The notes under the pieces are model-generated. The model was not told the origin of the DNA. It ran no database searches and was given only the letters and a program-made list of their open reading frames with translations. Shown here one piece after another: positions 40,538 through 49,696 of a DNA stretch of 62,983 nt. The stretch's first letter is position 1. Each line of letters starts with the position of its first letter. This DNA is from Salinispora mooreana (GTDB taxonomy: Bacteria; Actinomycetota; Actinomycetes; Mycobacteriales; Micromonosporaceae), in NCBI RefSeq assembly GCF_000379065.1, contig NZ_KB900614.1:2761030-2824012 (forward strand). The letters run 5' to 3'. The translations under genes and the position numbers were made by a program.

Positions 40538-41794
40538 ATGCGAGCCGTTCAGGACCCGCCGCTCCAGCGCGGGCGACGCCGTCACGGACAACGCCAACCC
40601 GCGTTCGTGGCCGCGCTGCTCACCGCCGCCCTAACGTTCACCGCTGCCTGCTCTGCCGGCGACAAACAGCCCGACGAGAAGCCTGACTTCGTGCCACCGG
40701 CCCCGCTGGCCTCCGTCAGTATCGTCGAGCCGGCCGCCGATGCCCGGGGCGTACCCGCCTCCACGAGCATCGCCTTCACCACGGAGCAGTCCCAGGAGAC
40801 CACCGTTGCGCTGGTCGACTCGGCGGGCGGGGCCGTCGAGGGCACGCTCGACGCCGACGGCGCGAGTTGGCTACCCACCGGTGTGCTCGAGTACGGCGAG
40901 ACGTACACGGCGACTGTCACCGCCACCGGAGACGACGACCGTCCGGTGACCGCGACCAGCACCTTCACCACGATGGCCAAGCCGGATCAGCAGGTTCGAA
41001 TCAGCAGCTTCCTCGGTGACGGGCAGGTGGTCGGGGTCGGGATGCCGCTCATCGTGAAGTTCGGACGGGACATCCCGGAGGAGTACCGGGACGACGTGCA
41101 GCGGCGGATGACGGTGACGGCGACTCCCGCGCAGGAGGGGGTGTGGCACTGGGTCAGCCCCACCGAGGTGCGGTACCGCCCGCGGGAGTTCTGGCAGGCG
41201 AACAGCACCGTCTCGTACCGGGTGCAGGCTGGTGGTCTGCCGCTCGGCGACGGCTGGTACGGCCGCGCCGACCTCACCGTCGATATCAAGATCGGCCCAG
41301 CGCTGATCATGAAGGTGGAGAACGAGACGAAGCAGATGGTGGTCACGAAGGACGGCGAGAAGGTGCGCAGCATCCCGGTGAGCCTCGGCAAGAAGTCCAC
41401 ACCCTCGTCGAGCGGCACCATGGTGGTGATGGAGAAGCTACGCGAGACGGTCTTCGACACGTACGAGGAGTTGGGGCCGGACGAGGGTTACCGCACGGAC
41501 ATCGAGTACGCGCAGCGGCTTACCTGGGGTGGGGAGTTCATCCACGCCGCGCCCTGGTCGGAGGGGCAGCAGGGCTCGGTGAACGTCTCCCACGGCTGCG
41601 TCAACGTGTCGATGGCCGACGGTGCCTGGCTCTTCGAGAACACTCGGATCGGGGATCCGATCCGAGTGTTGGGCACCGAGCGAAAGCTGCAGAACGGCAA
41701 CGGCTGGACCGACTGGAACCTGAGCTGGGAGGAGTACGTCAAGGGCAGCGCCCTGCCGGCGGAGTCGGGGACGTCCCCCTCCGCCGACTACTAG
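40538..41794 (+). CDS. L,D-transpeptidase lipoprotein with Ig-like domains
   Basis: This 418-residue secreted protein starts at ATG 40538 (GAGGAGTAAGGA upstream). A basic N-terminus and hydrophobic stretch (FVAALLTAALTFTAAC) end in a lipobox-like Cys. Two beta-sandwich Ig-like regions follow (about 55-250), then the YkuD catalytic domain with the SHGCVN motif and nucleophile Cys354. The build is that of actinobacterial LdtMt2-type enzymes, which make 3-3 cross-links in peptidoglycan. The gene lies just beyond the tRNA and looks like core chromosome. Its 3' end abuts the convergent pseudogene at 41795. Confidence 0.9.
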   Translation: MRAVQDPPLQRGRRRHGQRQPAFVAALLTAALTFTAACSAGDKQPDEKPDFVPPAPLASVSIVEPAADARGVPASTSIAFTTEQSQETTVALVDSAGGAVEGTLDADGASWLPTGVLEYGETYTATVTATGDDDRPVTATSTFTTMAKPDQQVRISSFLGDGQVVGVGMPLIVKFGRDIPEEYRDDVQRRMTVTATPAQEGVWHWVSPTEVRYRPREFWQANSTVSYRVQAGGLPLGDGWYGRADLTVDIKIGPALIMKVENETKQMVVTKDGEKVRSIPVSLGKKSTPSSSGTMVVMEKLRETVFDTYEELGPDEGYRTDIEYAQRLTWGGEFIHAAPWSEGQQGSVNVSHGCVNVSMADGAWLFENTRIGDPIRVLGTERKLQNGNGWTDWNLSWEEYVKGSALPAESGTSPSADY

Positions 41795-42555
41795 TCAGCC
41801 TGGGCGGCCGGGAACGTTGACGCAGCTGTTGGGTCGGTTCTTGACCACGGTGGCGCCGGTGGCGGTGTTCAGCTCAACCGTGCCGTCGTTGAGAATGCCC
41901 CCGCCCTCGGTGCCGGCAATGTTCTTGACGATCTTGGTCGCGTCGAGGGTAAGCGTGCCGGTGCCGGTGTTGTAGACCCCGCCGCCACCCAGACCAGCGT
42001 GGTTGTCGGTGATCTTCGTGCGCCGCGCTACCAACTGGCCCGCGTTGAAGACTCCGCCAGCAATGCTGGCCGTGGAGATGTTCTTCTCGATGACGCTGTC
42101 CGCAACGACGGAGCTACTGCCGACAACAACACCCCTTGGACGAAGAGCCCTCCGACGACGTTGGCCGTGTTGTCGACGAGCTTGACCTGCTGCAGCGTCA
42201 GCTCACCGTTGCCGATAACAGCGGCGCCGCCCACGATGCTGGCGGTGTTCCCGGCGATCCGGGTGCCGACGACCGTGCTGACGCCGTCCTGAACGAACAG
42301 ACCGCCGACCGCAGCAGTCCCAGTATTGACGACAAGGATGCGGAACTGGTCGGCGGCGGCGCGCTCAATGATGGTGTTCTCACCGCCGTTGAGGGTGATC
42401 GGGGTGATGATCGCGGGTAGCCCGCTGCCGCCGAGATCGGCGGTGAGCAGGTAGGTGCAGTCTTTCACCAGGTCGAGCACGGCACCACCGCGGGCGTTCG
42501 CCTGAGTGATCTCGGCGATCAACCGGTCCGTGTCACAGGGGACCGGCGTGCGCAC
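41795..42555 (-). pseudogene. Right-handed beta-helix secreted protein, frameshifted and 5'-truncated
   Basis: Two frames together give a repeat-rich beta-helix protein: GENTIIERAAADQFRILVVN, GTRIAGNTASIVGG and LVDNTANVVGGLFVQG in the first, and TKITDNHAGLGGGGVYNTG and GTEGGGILNDGTVELN in the second. They join if one base is restored in the C-run near 42135 (GGLFVQGG...). The N-terminus begins abruptly at about PVPCDTDRLIAE without a signal peptide. Such proteins are exported with polymorphic-membrane-type repeats; this copy is probably dead. Confidence 0.7.
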
Positions 42556-42788
42556 CCGCTTGCCCTGCCCCGGTCGTTCTTGCCACCCTGGCCCGCACCG
42601 CGTTCGTCAGCGCGCAGCTCCCAGCCCGAAGGCCGGTTGTTAGTGGCTCTGCTGGGCCGGTCGCCGTCAGCCACGGCGACCGGCGTGGTCGCAGCGGTGA
42701 GGCCAGGCCGGTCATCCCGGCCACGGTCCGAAACGACGTCGACTCGCCGACTTCTGCCACGCGTACGGGGCCGCAGATCGGCGCCGAG

Positions 42789-43183
42789 GATATCGACGTC
42801 CTGCGCGACCGCACCGCTGACACCCTCGCCGCCTAGCTGCGCGAACACCCTGGCGTTCAGATCATGTGCGGCGATCGAGGCGGTAGCTACGCCGACGGTG
42901 CCCGCAAGGGCACACCTGAGGCGATCCAGGTCTCCGACCGGTAGCACCTGCTGAAGAACCTCAGCGACACCGCCGAGAAAGTCGTTCGCGGGCACCGCCG
43001 GTGCCTGAGTGCCCACATCGACGCCCCCGCCCGGCCAGTCGACGAGCCGGTCAGGACACGGCGTCGGGCGGCGAAACCGCCAACGCCACGGCCGTGCCCG
43101 CCCTACGGGCCGAAGGACTGTCGATCAACGCGACCGCCCGCCGACTCGACATGGAACATGTATCATTTCGCGACGTGCGATGA
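42789..43183 (+). pseudogene. ISL3-family transposase remnant
   Basis: One frame reads [47 protein letters not shown] and HLLKNLSDTAEKVVRGH, characteristic of ISL3 transposases. It has TAG stops at 42834 and 42942 where the family has Trp. A shifted frame continues with LRAEGLSINATARRLDME to 43183. Both stops are TGG to TAG changes. The rest of the element, including its ends, is not recognisable. Confidence 0.7.
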
Positions 43184-43492
43184 GGAATCTATCGGTCATA
43201 TCCACCTTGTCGACACGGCGGCGACATAGCGTCCGACCTCTCGTATTGTCATGTGACACGGCGACGGGCGGACGCGCCAGTACATCAATCTGTATAAATC
43301 TGGAAATGGTCACTGAATTGTCGGTGGCCCCTCGCCCAGGTGCCCCTATCCTCATGTGCACGGTCCGGCTGGCCCTCCGAGCCCCTCCACCCCTGCCCTT
43401 CGGCACGAAACATGCCTGAATCCCGGGTGCCGGACGGTCCACCGCCAGCCGGTGCCGCCGCTCACACCACGAGGCACACAGGAAGGATCCTC

Positions 43493-44137
43493 ATGTTCAG
43501 TTGGCTCGCAACCGGAGGCATGATCCTCTCTCTGCTGGCTCCCACGAACCCGGTGGTGGATTTCCCCGAGCCCGAGACCCCGCCCCCGGGCCAAATCGTC
43601 ATCGATCTGGTCACCGTCAATGGTTCCGGCTGTCCGGCAGGCACTGCCGCCATCGCCATGTCGGCCGACAACACTGCATTCACTGTCACCTACAGCGAAT
43701 TCATTGCCCAGGTCGGGGTCGGGGCGGAACCGACCGACTGGCGCCGCAATTGCCAACTCAACCTGCAGGTTCACGTCCCGCAGGGCTTCACCTACGCGGT
43801 GGCCCAGGCTGACTACCGCGGCTTCGCCGCCCTGGCAGACGGGGCAACCGGCGTAGAGCGGGCAAACTACTACTTCCAGGGGATGTCACCCACGGCCTAC
43901 TCGACCCACACCTTCGACGGCCCGATGGTGGACAACTGGCAGGCCACCGATGTCACGGACGTTGCCGCTCTGGTCTGGCACCCGTGCGGCGAGCAACGTA
44001 ACTTCAACATCAACACGGAGCTCTGGGCCCTCGCCGGCACCTCAGACACCAGCACCACAACGAGCTTCATGACGATGGACTCGACCGACGGAGCCATCTC
44101 CACCACCTATAACCTGGCCTGGAAGACCTGCCCGTAG
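43493..44137 (+). CDS. DUF4360 secreted protein
   Basis: ATG 43493 has GGAAGG upstream. The 214-residue product has a short hydrophobic N-terminus (MFSWLATGGMILSLLAPT) and the DUF4360 pattern: VNGSGCPAGTAAIAMSADNT, CQLNLQVHVPQGFTYAVAQ, DYRGFAALADG and a C-terminal Cys pair (HPCGEQRNFNINTEL, AWKTCP). The family is secreted and its function is unknown. A strong terminator follows at 44145. It stands alone between pseudogenes and appears intact. Confidence 0.85.
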   Translation: MFSWLATGGMILSLLAPTNPVVDFPEPETPPPGQIVIDLVTVNGSGCPAGTAAIAMSADNTAFTVTYSEFIAQVGVGAEPTDWRRNCQLNLQVHVPQGFTYAVAQADYRGFAALADGATGVERANYYFQGMSPTAYSTHTFDGPMVDNWQATDVTDVAALVWHPCGEQRNFNINTELWALAGTSDTSTTTSFMTMDSTDGAISTTYNLAWKTCP

Positions 44138-44144
44138 CACGGAC

Positions 44145-44187
44145 GAGCCCACCGGCGAGGCGTCATTGACGCCCTGCCGGTGGGCTC
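44145..44187 (+). terminator. Terminator of the DUF4360 gene
   Basis: A 12-bp perfect stem (GAGCCCACCGGC with GCCGGTGGGCTC) extends inward through AGGCGTC/GACGCCT, making one long hairpin seven bases after the stop codon. It lacks a clear U-run, as is common in high-GC actinomycetes. Confidence 0.8.
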
Positions 44188-44361
44188 GCGCCTTCGGCCG
44201 TCACCGACCTACCGTAAAAACGACAACGAGTGCTCGTCAGATCCCTATCTGTCAGGGTGAGTTGAGGCCAGCGGTTCATTACACGTCCGCCGAACAGGGC
44301 GAGCTCAGGATCGGAAGCGTTGAATACTGCTGTTGACGTCGCGACGGCCCAGGATGGGGTC

Positions 44362-44515
44362 ATGAGCCGCAAGAAGGGTCCGCGTTCGGACGGGCCGCGT
44401 GCCCGCCGGTCGTTCACCCCGGGCAGAAGCTGGAGCTGCTGGCCGGCTACGAGCAGGCCGTGACGGCCGGCGAGGGCGGGCGCTCCTGCGGCGGGAGGGC
44501 TTGTACTCGTCGTTG
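44362..44515 (+). pseudogene. IS3-type transposase orfA fragment
   Basis: Starting at ATG 44362 (MSRKKGPRSDGPRARRSFTP), the sequence continues in other frames as QKLELLAGYEQAVTAGEGG and LLRREGLYSS. Two single-base deletions are needed to read it through. This is the N-terminal region of an IS3-family helix-turn-helix orfA. Homology stops at about 44515, where the promoter of the CGNR gene begins. Confidence 0.65.
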
Positions 44516-44576
44516 AAAGTCCTCACGGATGGGGGCTAGGTTATCCGTGAAGTGACGGTAGTAGCTCCTCACGGAT
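44513..44576 (+). promoter_or_regulatory. Promoter with three TCACGGAT operator half-sites
   Basis: TTGAAA (44513-44518) and TAGGTT (44537-44542) form a sigma-70-like promoter with an 18-base spacer. TCACGGAT occurs at 44523-44530, inverted as ATCCGTGA at 44543-44550, and again direct at 44569-44576. The first pair brackets the -10 box, an arrangement for repression, most simply by the CGNR protein encoded downstream. Confidence 0.65.
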
Positions 44577-44592
44577 GAACGCAAGTCGTACC

Positions 44593-45201
44593 ATGAGAGC
44601 TATGACAGAGAGCTGGACTGTTGAGCCTGTACTGCCGTCCGCGCCAGGGGCGGAGCAGTACCTCGCTCTCGACTTCGTCAACAGCGCCATCGCGCTACCC
44701 GGTGGGCAGTTCATCGATCTCCTCGGCACCCCCGAGGCAACGAATCACTGGCTCACAGAACGCGGCCTCGCTCCGGCCGGTGCCGGAGTGCAGGAGATGT
44801 GCGCGACCCAGCTACGCTCGCTGCGCGAACACGTCAGGGCATTGTTCGCCGCCCACGTCGCCGGGCTTCCCCCCTTGCCCGCAGCTCTGTCCGCCGTTAA
44901 TGACGCACTGAGCAGGGCTCCCACGGCCGCTCTGCTGCTTTGGAACGACAAAGAGGGCCCCTACCGAGCGGCACCGTGCCCCACCGACGAGGTTCTCGAG
45001 CACGCCCTAGCGGCCCTCGCGGCCAGTACGGCCGACCTCCTCACCGGCCCCCACTCCGGCTGCCTGACCGCCTGCGACTCCACTCCCTGCAATCGCTACC
45101 TGCTGCGCCGCGGCCGCCGCCACTGGTGCTCTACCCGCTGCGGCGACCGCGCCCGCGCGGCCCGCGCCTACGCCCGACGCACCCAGTCGAAGGCCGACTG
45201 A
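44593..45201 (+). CDS. CGNR zinc-finger (ABATE-domain) regulator
   Basis: This 202-residue protein has an N-terminal ABATE-like region (YLALDFVNSAIALPGGQFID, about 20-39) and a C-terminal zinc finger: CDSTPCNRYLLRRGRRHWCS then TRCGDRARAARAYARR. The last Cys-Gly-x-Arg part gives CGDR instead of CGNR. Such proteins are predicted stress or defence regulators. ATG 44593 is preferred over 44575 because the latter lies inside the third operator copy; ATG 44602 is also possible. No ribosome-binding site is strong. Autoregulation through the TCACGGAT sites is likely. Confidence 0.75.
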   Translation: MRAMTESWTVEPVLPSAPGAEQYLALDFVNSAIALPGGQFIDLLGTPEATNHWLTERGLAPAGAGVQEMCATQLRSLREHVRALFAAHVAGLPPLPAALSAVNDALSRAPTAALLLWNDKEGPYRAAPCPTDEVLEHALAALAASTADLLTGPHSGCLTACDSTPCNRYLLRRGRRHWCSTRCGDRARAARAYARRTQSKAD

Positions 45202-45302
45202 CGAACACCTCCCCTTGGTTACCCCAAGCCGGTGGCTATCCTCGGGGCTACGTGTGCAGCCGGGCGTCGTCGACCACTCCCTCGACCATGTCAGCTCCTC
45301 AT

Positions 45303-45732
45303 AGAACGCCGCTCGTTGTATCGAAGCTGGACCGGCACGCCCGGTCCGTGCCGGACGCCCGGCAGATCGGTGACGCCCTCGCCGCGCGCCGCATCCGGCT
45401 ACAGCTGGGCACGATGGTCTACGACCACCGACCCGACGGGCAAGATGTTTGTCAACATCCTGGCCACCTTCGCCGAGTTCGAGGTCGACTTGCTGCGGGT
45501 GTGGACCCGGGAAGGCATGGCCATTGCCCGGCCCAAGGGCAAACTCAAGGGCTGGGCACCAAAGCTGCCGGCCACCCGGCAGGCGCAGTTACTCAAGCTG
45601 CACACCGCCGGGGAACACACCGTCGCTGAGCTGGCCGAGCTGTTCGAGGTATCACGCCAGACGGTGTACCGGGTGTTGGAGCGTACCCGGGTTCGCCGCG
45701 ACGACGGCCGTAACGAGACTCTCTCGGCCTAA
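45303..45732 (+). pseudogene. Resolvase/invertase fragment, frameshifted
   Basis: The first frame gives PLVVSKLDRHARSVPDARQI and IRLQLGTMVYD. A one-base insertion near 45425 moves the rest to another frame: GKMFVNILATFAEFEVDLLR, then a C-terminal HTH (VAELAELFEVSRQTVYRVLE) to 45732. The N-terminal part with the catalytic Ser is missing or unreadable. It is a decayed transposon resolvase. Confidence 0.75.
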
Positions 45733-46046
45733 GCGGGCGTGAACCGGGCGCTCTGGCATCACCGCGGCACCACCCCGATCCACCCACACTCCACACCAGA
45801 CGAGGGAAAGCATCACAGAAAGCAGTGACATCGATGCATAGCAGTCGAGTGCGGCGTGGTGGATGAGGGATGCCGTTCACGTTCCCGACCCCGACATCAA
45901 GAGCAAATACTTGGCGGGCTGGGACAGCTACCCAAGCGAGGGGCCTACTTGGACGCACGTCCCAAATCGGTGGTCGCGACAATGATCAGTCGTTACGATC
46001 CCGCCGGGTACTCCCGCCCGACCTCGCGACCCCAGGAGAAGCCACG

Positions 46047-47123
46047 ATGCCCGAAAGTTCCGTACTGGCCGACATTCCGGCCGCTGTCGCACGCGCCGCC
46101 GAGACGGACGGCTTCTCCGGCGTGGTCCTGATCCGCCGCGGCGAGGACACCCTGCACGCCTGCGTGACCGGGTTGGCGCAGCGGGCCTGGCAGGTGCCCC
46201 ACACCCTCGATACCCGTTTCCGGGTGGCGTCGGTGTCGAAGATGTTCACCGCGGTCGGGGTCCTGCAACTCGTCGAGCGGGGCCTGCTCGACCTCGACGC
46301 ACCCATCGTCGAGCTGCTCGACCTAGCCGACACCACGATCTCGGCGCAGGTGACAGTGCGGCAGCTGTTGACCATGACCGGAGGTATCGCCGACTGGTTC
46401 GACGAGACCGGCGACTGGGAGGCCACCTGGGCCGAACTGCTCCGCACGCACCCGGTGTATCTGCTGCGTCGTAACGCCGACTACCTGCCGCTGTTCGCCG
46501 ACAAACCGGCCCGCTTCCCTCCAGGTGAGCGGCACGAGTACAACGGCGCCAGCTACATCCTGCTCGGCATGCTCATCGAGCAGCTCACCATGGCGCCGTT
46601 CGCCGAGCACCTGCGCAAGCACGTCTTCGGCCCCGCCGCCATGACCGACACCGACTTCCTGCCTCTGGAAGCCGACGCGCCGCGGGTCGCCGACGGCTAT
46701 ATCCCCGCCCACGACGGCACCGGCGCGATCACCGGCTGGACCCGCAACATCTACGCCACCACCCCAGAGCCGGCCGCCGACGGCGGCGCCACCGCCACCG
46801 CCGCCGACCTGATCGCCTTCACCCAGGCCCTGCGCGCCGGCGCCCTGCTACCGGATCAGGCCGTGGCCGAGATGCTCGCCCCCCGAGTCGCCGAGCGCGA
46901 GGAGAAGGTCCGCGGCTACCTCTGGCGCTACGGCTACGGCGTCATGTCGATCCTCGACGACGACGGCACCGTCATCCGGTGGGGCCACACCGGCGAGGAA
47001 GACGGCGTCAGCACCCGCCTCTACCACTACCCGAGCCTCAACATCGACGTCGCCATCTGCGCGAACACCTCCTGGTCCGCCGGGAAGCTCGCCTGGAACA
47101 TCCACGACCTGCTCCTGCCGTAA
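46047..47123 (+). CDS. Serine hydrolase, beta-lactamase/PBP-like class C fold
   Basis: CAGGAG precedes ATG 46047; the open frame upstream is non-coding. The 358-residue product has SVSK (nucleophile Ser62, Lys65), a Tyr-Asn motif in HEYNGASYI, and the HTG triad GHTGEEDG near residue 312. These are the three catalytic boxes of Pfam beta-lactamase esterases and D-aminopeptidases. No signal peptide is visible, so it is likely cytoplasmic and an esterase- or peptidase-type enzyme, not a true beta-lactamase. A 17-bp hairpin follows at 47265. Confidence 0.88.
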   Translation: MPESSVLADIPAAVARAAETDGFSGVVLIRRGEDTLHACVTGLAQRAWQVPHTLDTRFRVASVSKMFTAVGVLQLVERGLLDLDAPIVELLDLADTTISAQVTVRQLLTMTGGIADWFDETGDWEATWAELLRTHPVYLLRRNADYLPLFADKPARFPPGERHEYNGASYILLGMLIEQLTMAPFAEHLRKHVFGPAAMTDTDFLPLEADAPRVADGYIPAHDGTGAITGWTRNIYATTPEPAADGGATATAADLIAFTQALRAGALLPDQAVAEMLAPRVAEREEKVRGYLWRYGYGVMSILDDDGTVIRWGHTGEEDGVSTRLYHYPSLNIDVAICANTSWSAGKLAWNIHDLLLP

Positions 47124-47264
47124 CTACCTCGGCCGGTGGCAACGCCAATTATCCAAGCGCCCAACAAAACCATTCCAAGATCACGTATCTGCGGTTACGG
47201 GACAGCCACCCAAGCGCGGGTCCGTGAGTCCGAAACTGACGGTCCCTAGCGGGAACCCAAGGGT

Positions 47265-47302
47265 CGGTTGGTGCCTGGCGGCAAGCCGCCAGGCACCAAC
47301 CG
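47265..47302. terminator. 17-bp perfect hairpin
   Basis: CGGTTGGTGCCTGGCGG and its exact complement flank the loop CAAG. It sits 140 bases after the serine hydrolase and before the decayed TIGR03089 gene. The length and perfect pairing suggest a strong bidirectional terminator. Confidence 0.8.
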
Positions 47303-47410
47303 CTCCCGCTCGGCCCGCCGCCGATCAATCCGCCGCACCCCCGCCGCGACGGCCAGCAAAGTGCGGTGGGGCGCCGAATAAGGTGGGTGACAGGCAGGGA
47401 GGAGCGCCCG

Positions 47411-48132
47411 ATGGCTGAACGTATGCCCGTTGCCCCGCTACTCACGTACTGCGACGACCCAGCGGCGAGCGGGTCGACCTGACCGCGATACAGCTCGGAG
47501 ACTGGGCGGCGCGCAGCGCTGGGCTGCTGCGGGACGGCTGCGGACTGGCCCCGGGCAGTCGAGTCGCGGTATTGCTGCCGCCGCACTGGCGTACCGCTGC
47601 GGTGTTGCTGGGCGCTTGGGCGATCGGACTCGCGGTGTCGTTTCGGCCCCGGGCCACCGCCGGGCTGCCGGTGCTCGAACCGGGCGGCGACCGGCCGTAC
47701 GACGCGGTGTTCGTGACCCCGCAACGCCTCGACGACTGGTTGGAGGACGTGCCCGAGGGGCGGCACCGCTACCTGGTCGGCACCGGACCCGGCCCCCTGG
47801 CGGAGGTGCCGCTGGGCTGGCTCGACTGGTCCATCGAGGTGATCCGGCACCCCGACACGCCGCCCGACTACACTGCCGTCCGCCCGCCCGATCCGGCCAC
47901 CCCGGACGGCACCAGCTACAGTGCATGGCGTCGGCTGGCCGACGCGTTCGTCGAACGGTGCGATCTGCGGGCCGGCGACCGGCTTCTCGTCGATGCCACC
48001 GAGCACGAGCAACCGTTGAAGTGGTTGCTCGCTCCGCTCGCCGCCGGCGCGTCCGTGGTGATCTGCGCGAACCTCGATCCGGCTCAACTAGACGCCCACA
48101 TCGCCGCCGAGCAGATCACCCGGGTCTATTGA
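47411..48132 (+). pseudogene. TIGR03089-family protein, frameshifted
   Basis: ATG 47411 opens with AERMPVAPLLTYCDD. After a small deletion near 47463 the sequence continues in another frame as GERVDLTAIQLGDWAARSAG, VAVLLPPHWRTAAVLLGAW and later YSAWRRLADAFVERCDLRAG. This is the short, AMP-binding-like TIGR03089 family found across actinomycetes, of unknown function. The reconstituted length (about 240) is near normal. A restart within the second frame could still make a shortened product. Confidence 0.7.
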
Positions 48133-48164
48133 GATCACTAGCCGTTGTGGCACTCGGCTTGGTC

Positions 48165-48420
48165 TCGAGGATCTATCGGCTCCGTTGGTGTAGCGGATGA
48201 CGGTCTTGTCGTCGAGGCCGAACGCGGCGGCCAAGTGCAGCGGGTCGGGGCCGCGGGTAAGGGCTTCTTCGAGCTGGCGATCCACTCGTAGGCGGTCGAA
48301 GGTAGCGGCTTGCCCGCGTAGGGCGTCGGTGATCCAGACCTTGCTGACGGAGCGGTCGTCGAACGCCGTGTGCTGGTTGACGATCAAGTATGGGTTGGCG
48401 GTGCATGGCTACCGGTCACG
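48165..48420 (-). pseudogene. Tail of an integrase-like protein
   Basis: The frame reads NPYLIVNQHTAFDDRSVSKV, WITDALRGQAATFDRLRVDR, QLEEALTRGPDPLHLAAAFG and DDKTVIRYTNGA. This is the C-terminal pattern of actinomycete site-specific integrases that end in a helix-turn-helix-like tail. A TAG interrupts it at about 48407 where Trp is expected, and the catalytic domain is absent. Confidence 0.6.
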
Positions 48421-48567
48421 TCGGTGTTCCTGCCGTGTGACATCGCCCGGTAGCGCTGCATGACACGACACCCAGATACGGCTGGTGGCCGGCGCCCTGG
48501 TTCGGGTGCCGGCCACCAGTTTCTTTCCCCCTTGTGTGGGTTGGGTCTTGTGTGTGGTGCGGGTGGG

Positions 48568-49155
48568 TTAGCTGGTCCAGTGCTCGGCGACGAGGTCGGC
48601 GGCCTGGGTCTCCCACTGGGCGTAGTGGAACGGGAACGCCGACACCTGCACCGTCTGCGCGGCCTCGGTCAACGGCATGTCCTGCCAACCCTCGACCTGC
48701 TTGAGAGCATCCAGGAAGGCGGTGGTGGAGTAGGCGGGGTCGGTGATCTGCTCCACCGTGCCCCAACCACTGGACGGGCGCTGCTGGAACAGGCCCTGCG
48801 AGTCGTGGTCGTTACGCGCGCCCAGGTGGCCCAGGTTCTCCAGCTTCGACTCCTGCAAACTGGTCGCGATCGCGACCACGGCGGCCCGCTCGTCCATCCC
48901 GGCGTTCTTCGTGGCCTCGATGATGGCCTTCACGTTCGCCACCTGCTCATCACCCAGGGCGATGCGCGACTGTGTGCCCTGGGTGCCGTGCGGGATCAGC
49001 GTGCCCATGTCCGGCTTCTCCGCCCGCACCACAGCCGAAGCCGAGGCCGAGGCGGGGGTGGGGTCGGTGAGGGTGGCCAGCGGGCCGGCGACAACACCGG
49101 TGGACAGGGCCAGACCAGCGAAACCCAGCACGCTACGACGCAGAATCGTGTTCAT
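48568..49155 (-). CDS. Secreted lysozyme-like/transglycosylase-type protein
   Basis: I chose ATG 49155 with GGAG eight bases upstream; ATG 49170 would add five residues. The 195-residue product has a signal peptide (LRRSVLGFAGLALSTGVVAG), a short linker, then NVKAIIEATKNAGMDERAAV, ATSLQESKLENLGHLG and DSQGLFQQRPSSGWGT, the lysozyme-like fold of actinomycete peptidoglycan hydrolases with the catalytic-type Glu in QESKLEN. It likely cleaves or binds the wall during growth. The upstream 300 bases hold no recognised riboswitch. Confidence 0.78.
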   Translation of the reverse strand: MNTILRRSVLGFAGLALSTGVVAGPLATLTDPTPASASASAVVRAEKPDMGTLIPHGTQGTQSRIALGDEQVANVKAIIEATKNAGMDERAAVVAIATSLQESKLENLGHLGARNDHDSQGLFQQRPSSGWGTVEQITDPAYSTTAFLDALKQVEGWQDMPLTEAAQTVQVSAFPFHYAQWETQAADLVAEHWTS

Positions 49156-49696
49156 CAGGGATTGCTCCATTCGGGGGTCGACACCCCACACCCGAAGGGG
49201 GTTCGGGGTGGGTGCGAGCACCGTCCGGCGCTCAACGAAACTAAGGGGAAGAGGTCGGCGACCGCGGGCCTCACAGGGCCACACGCACGGCGCCGGGCCC
49301 AGATGTAACGACCGGCGGGCCGCCAACATTCCGGGGCTCACGCACGGCCGGCATCCGCCATCGGCGGAACACCTGCTCGGTCGTACGCATGGTGTAACGC
49401 CCCGACGGCCGCCGGGATTCCGCCACCACCGTGCCCCCGACCACACCCCACACGGGCATCAACCAGACAACAGTGGCGGTGATCCAACTATCCCATACAT
49501 ACGTATGAGGTGTGCATGGGCATTTGAAGATGATATGGACACACTTGTCGGATGTCAGGGCCGGGGCATGCGCGCTACTGCGATGACACCGCCCCCGGCC
49601 TGTGGCCTATCGAGGTTCACTTATTCATCGGGTGCTAACAAAGCGTTTTTAGGCTTCGGGGGGATGAATCCAAGCCCTGGAGCACCTGGAGGTTCC
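49156..49696. other. Divergent intergenic region with a CATACGTATG palindrome
   Basis: This 540-base stretch lies between two divergent secreted-protein genes. Near 49495-49508 it contains CATACATACGTATGAGG with a perfect 10-base palindrome (CATACGTATG), and an AT-richer patch before the plus-strand gene. A 62-residue minus frame (49271-49462) lacks a ribosome-binding site and is not called. Confidence 0.4.

Noticed and set aside
42519..43016. Minus-strand frame overlapping the ISL3 relic
   Set aside because: The plus strand carries recognisable ISL3 motifs; the minus frame is a shadow.
49156..49400. Cyclic-di-AMP riboswitch before the lysozyme-like gene
   Set aside because: Such genes often have one in actinomycetes, but I could not find the conserved riboswitch core here.
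49271..49462. 62-residue minus-strand gene
   Set aside because: No ribosome-binding site and no recognisable features; it overlaps the promoter region.
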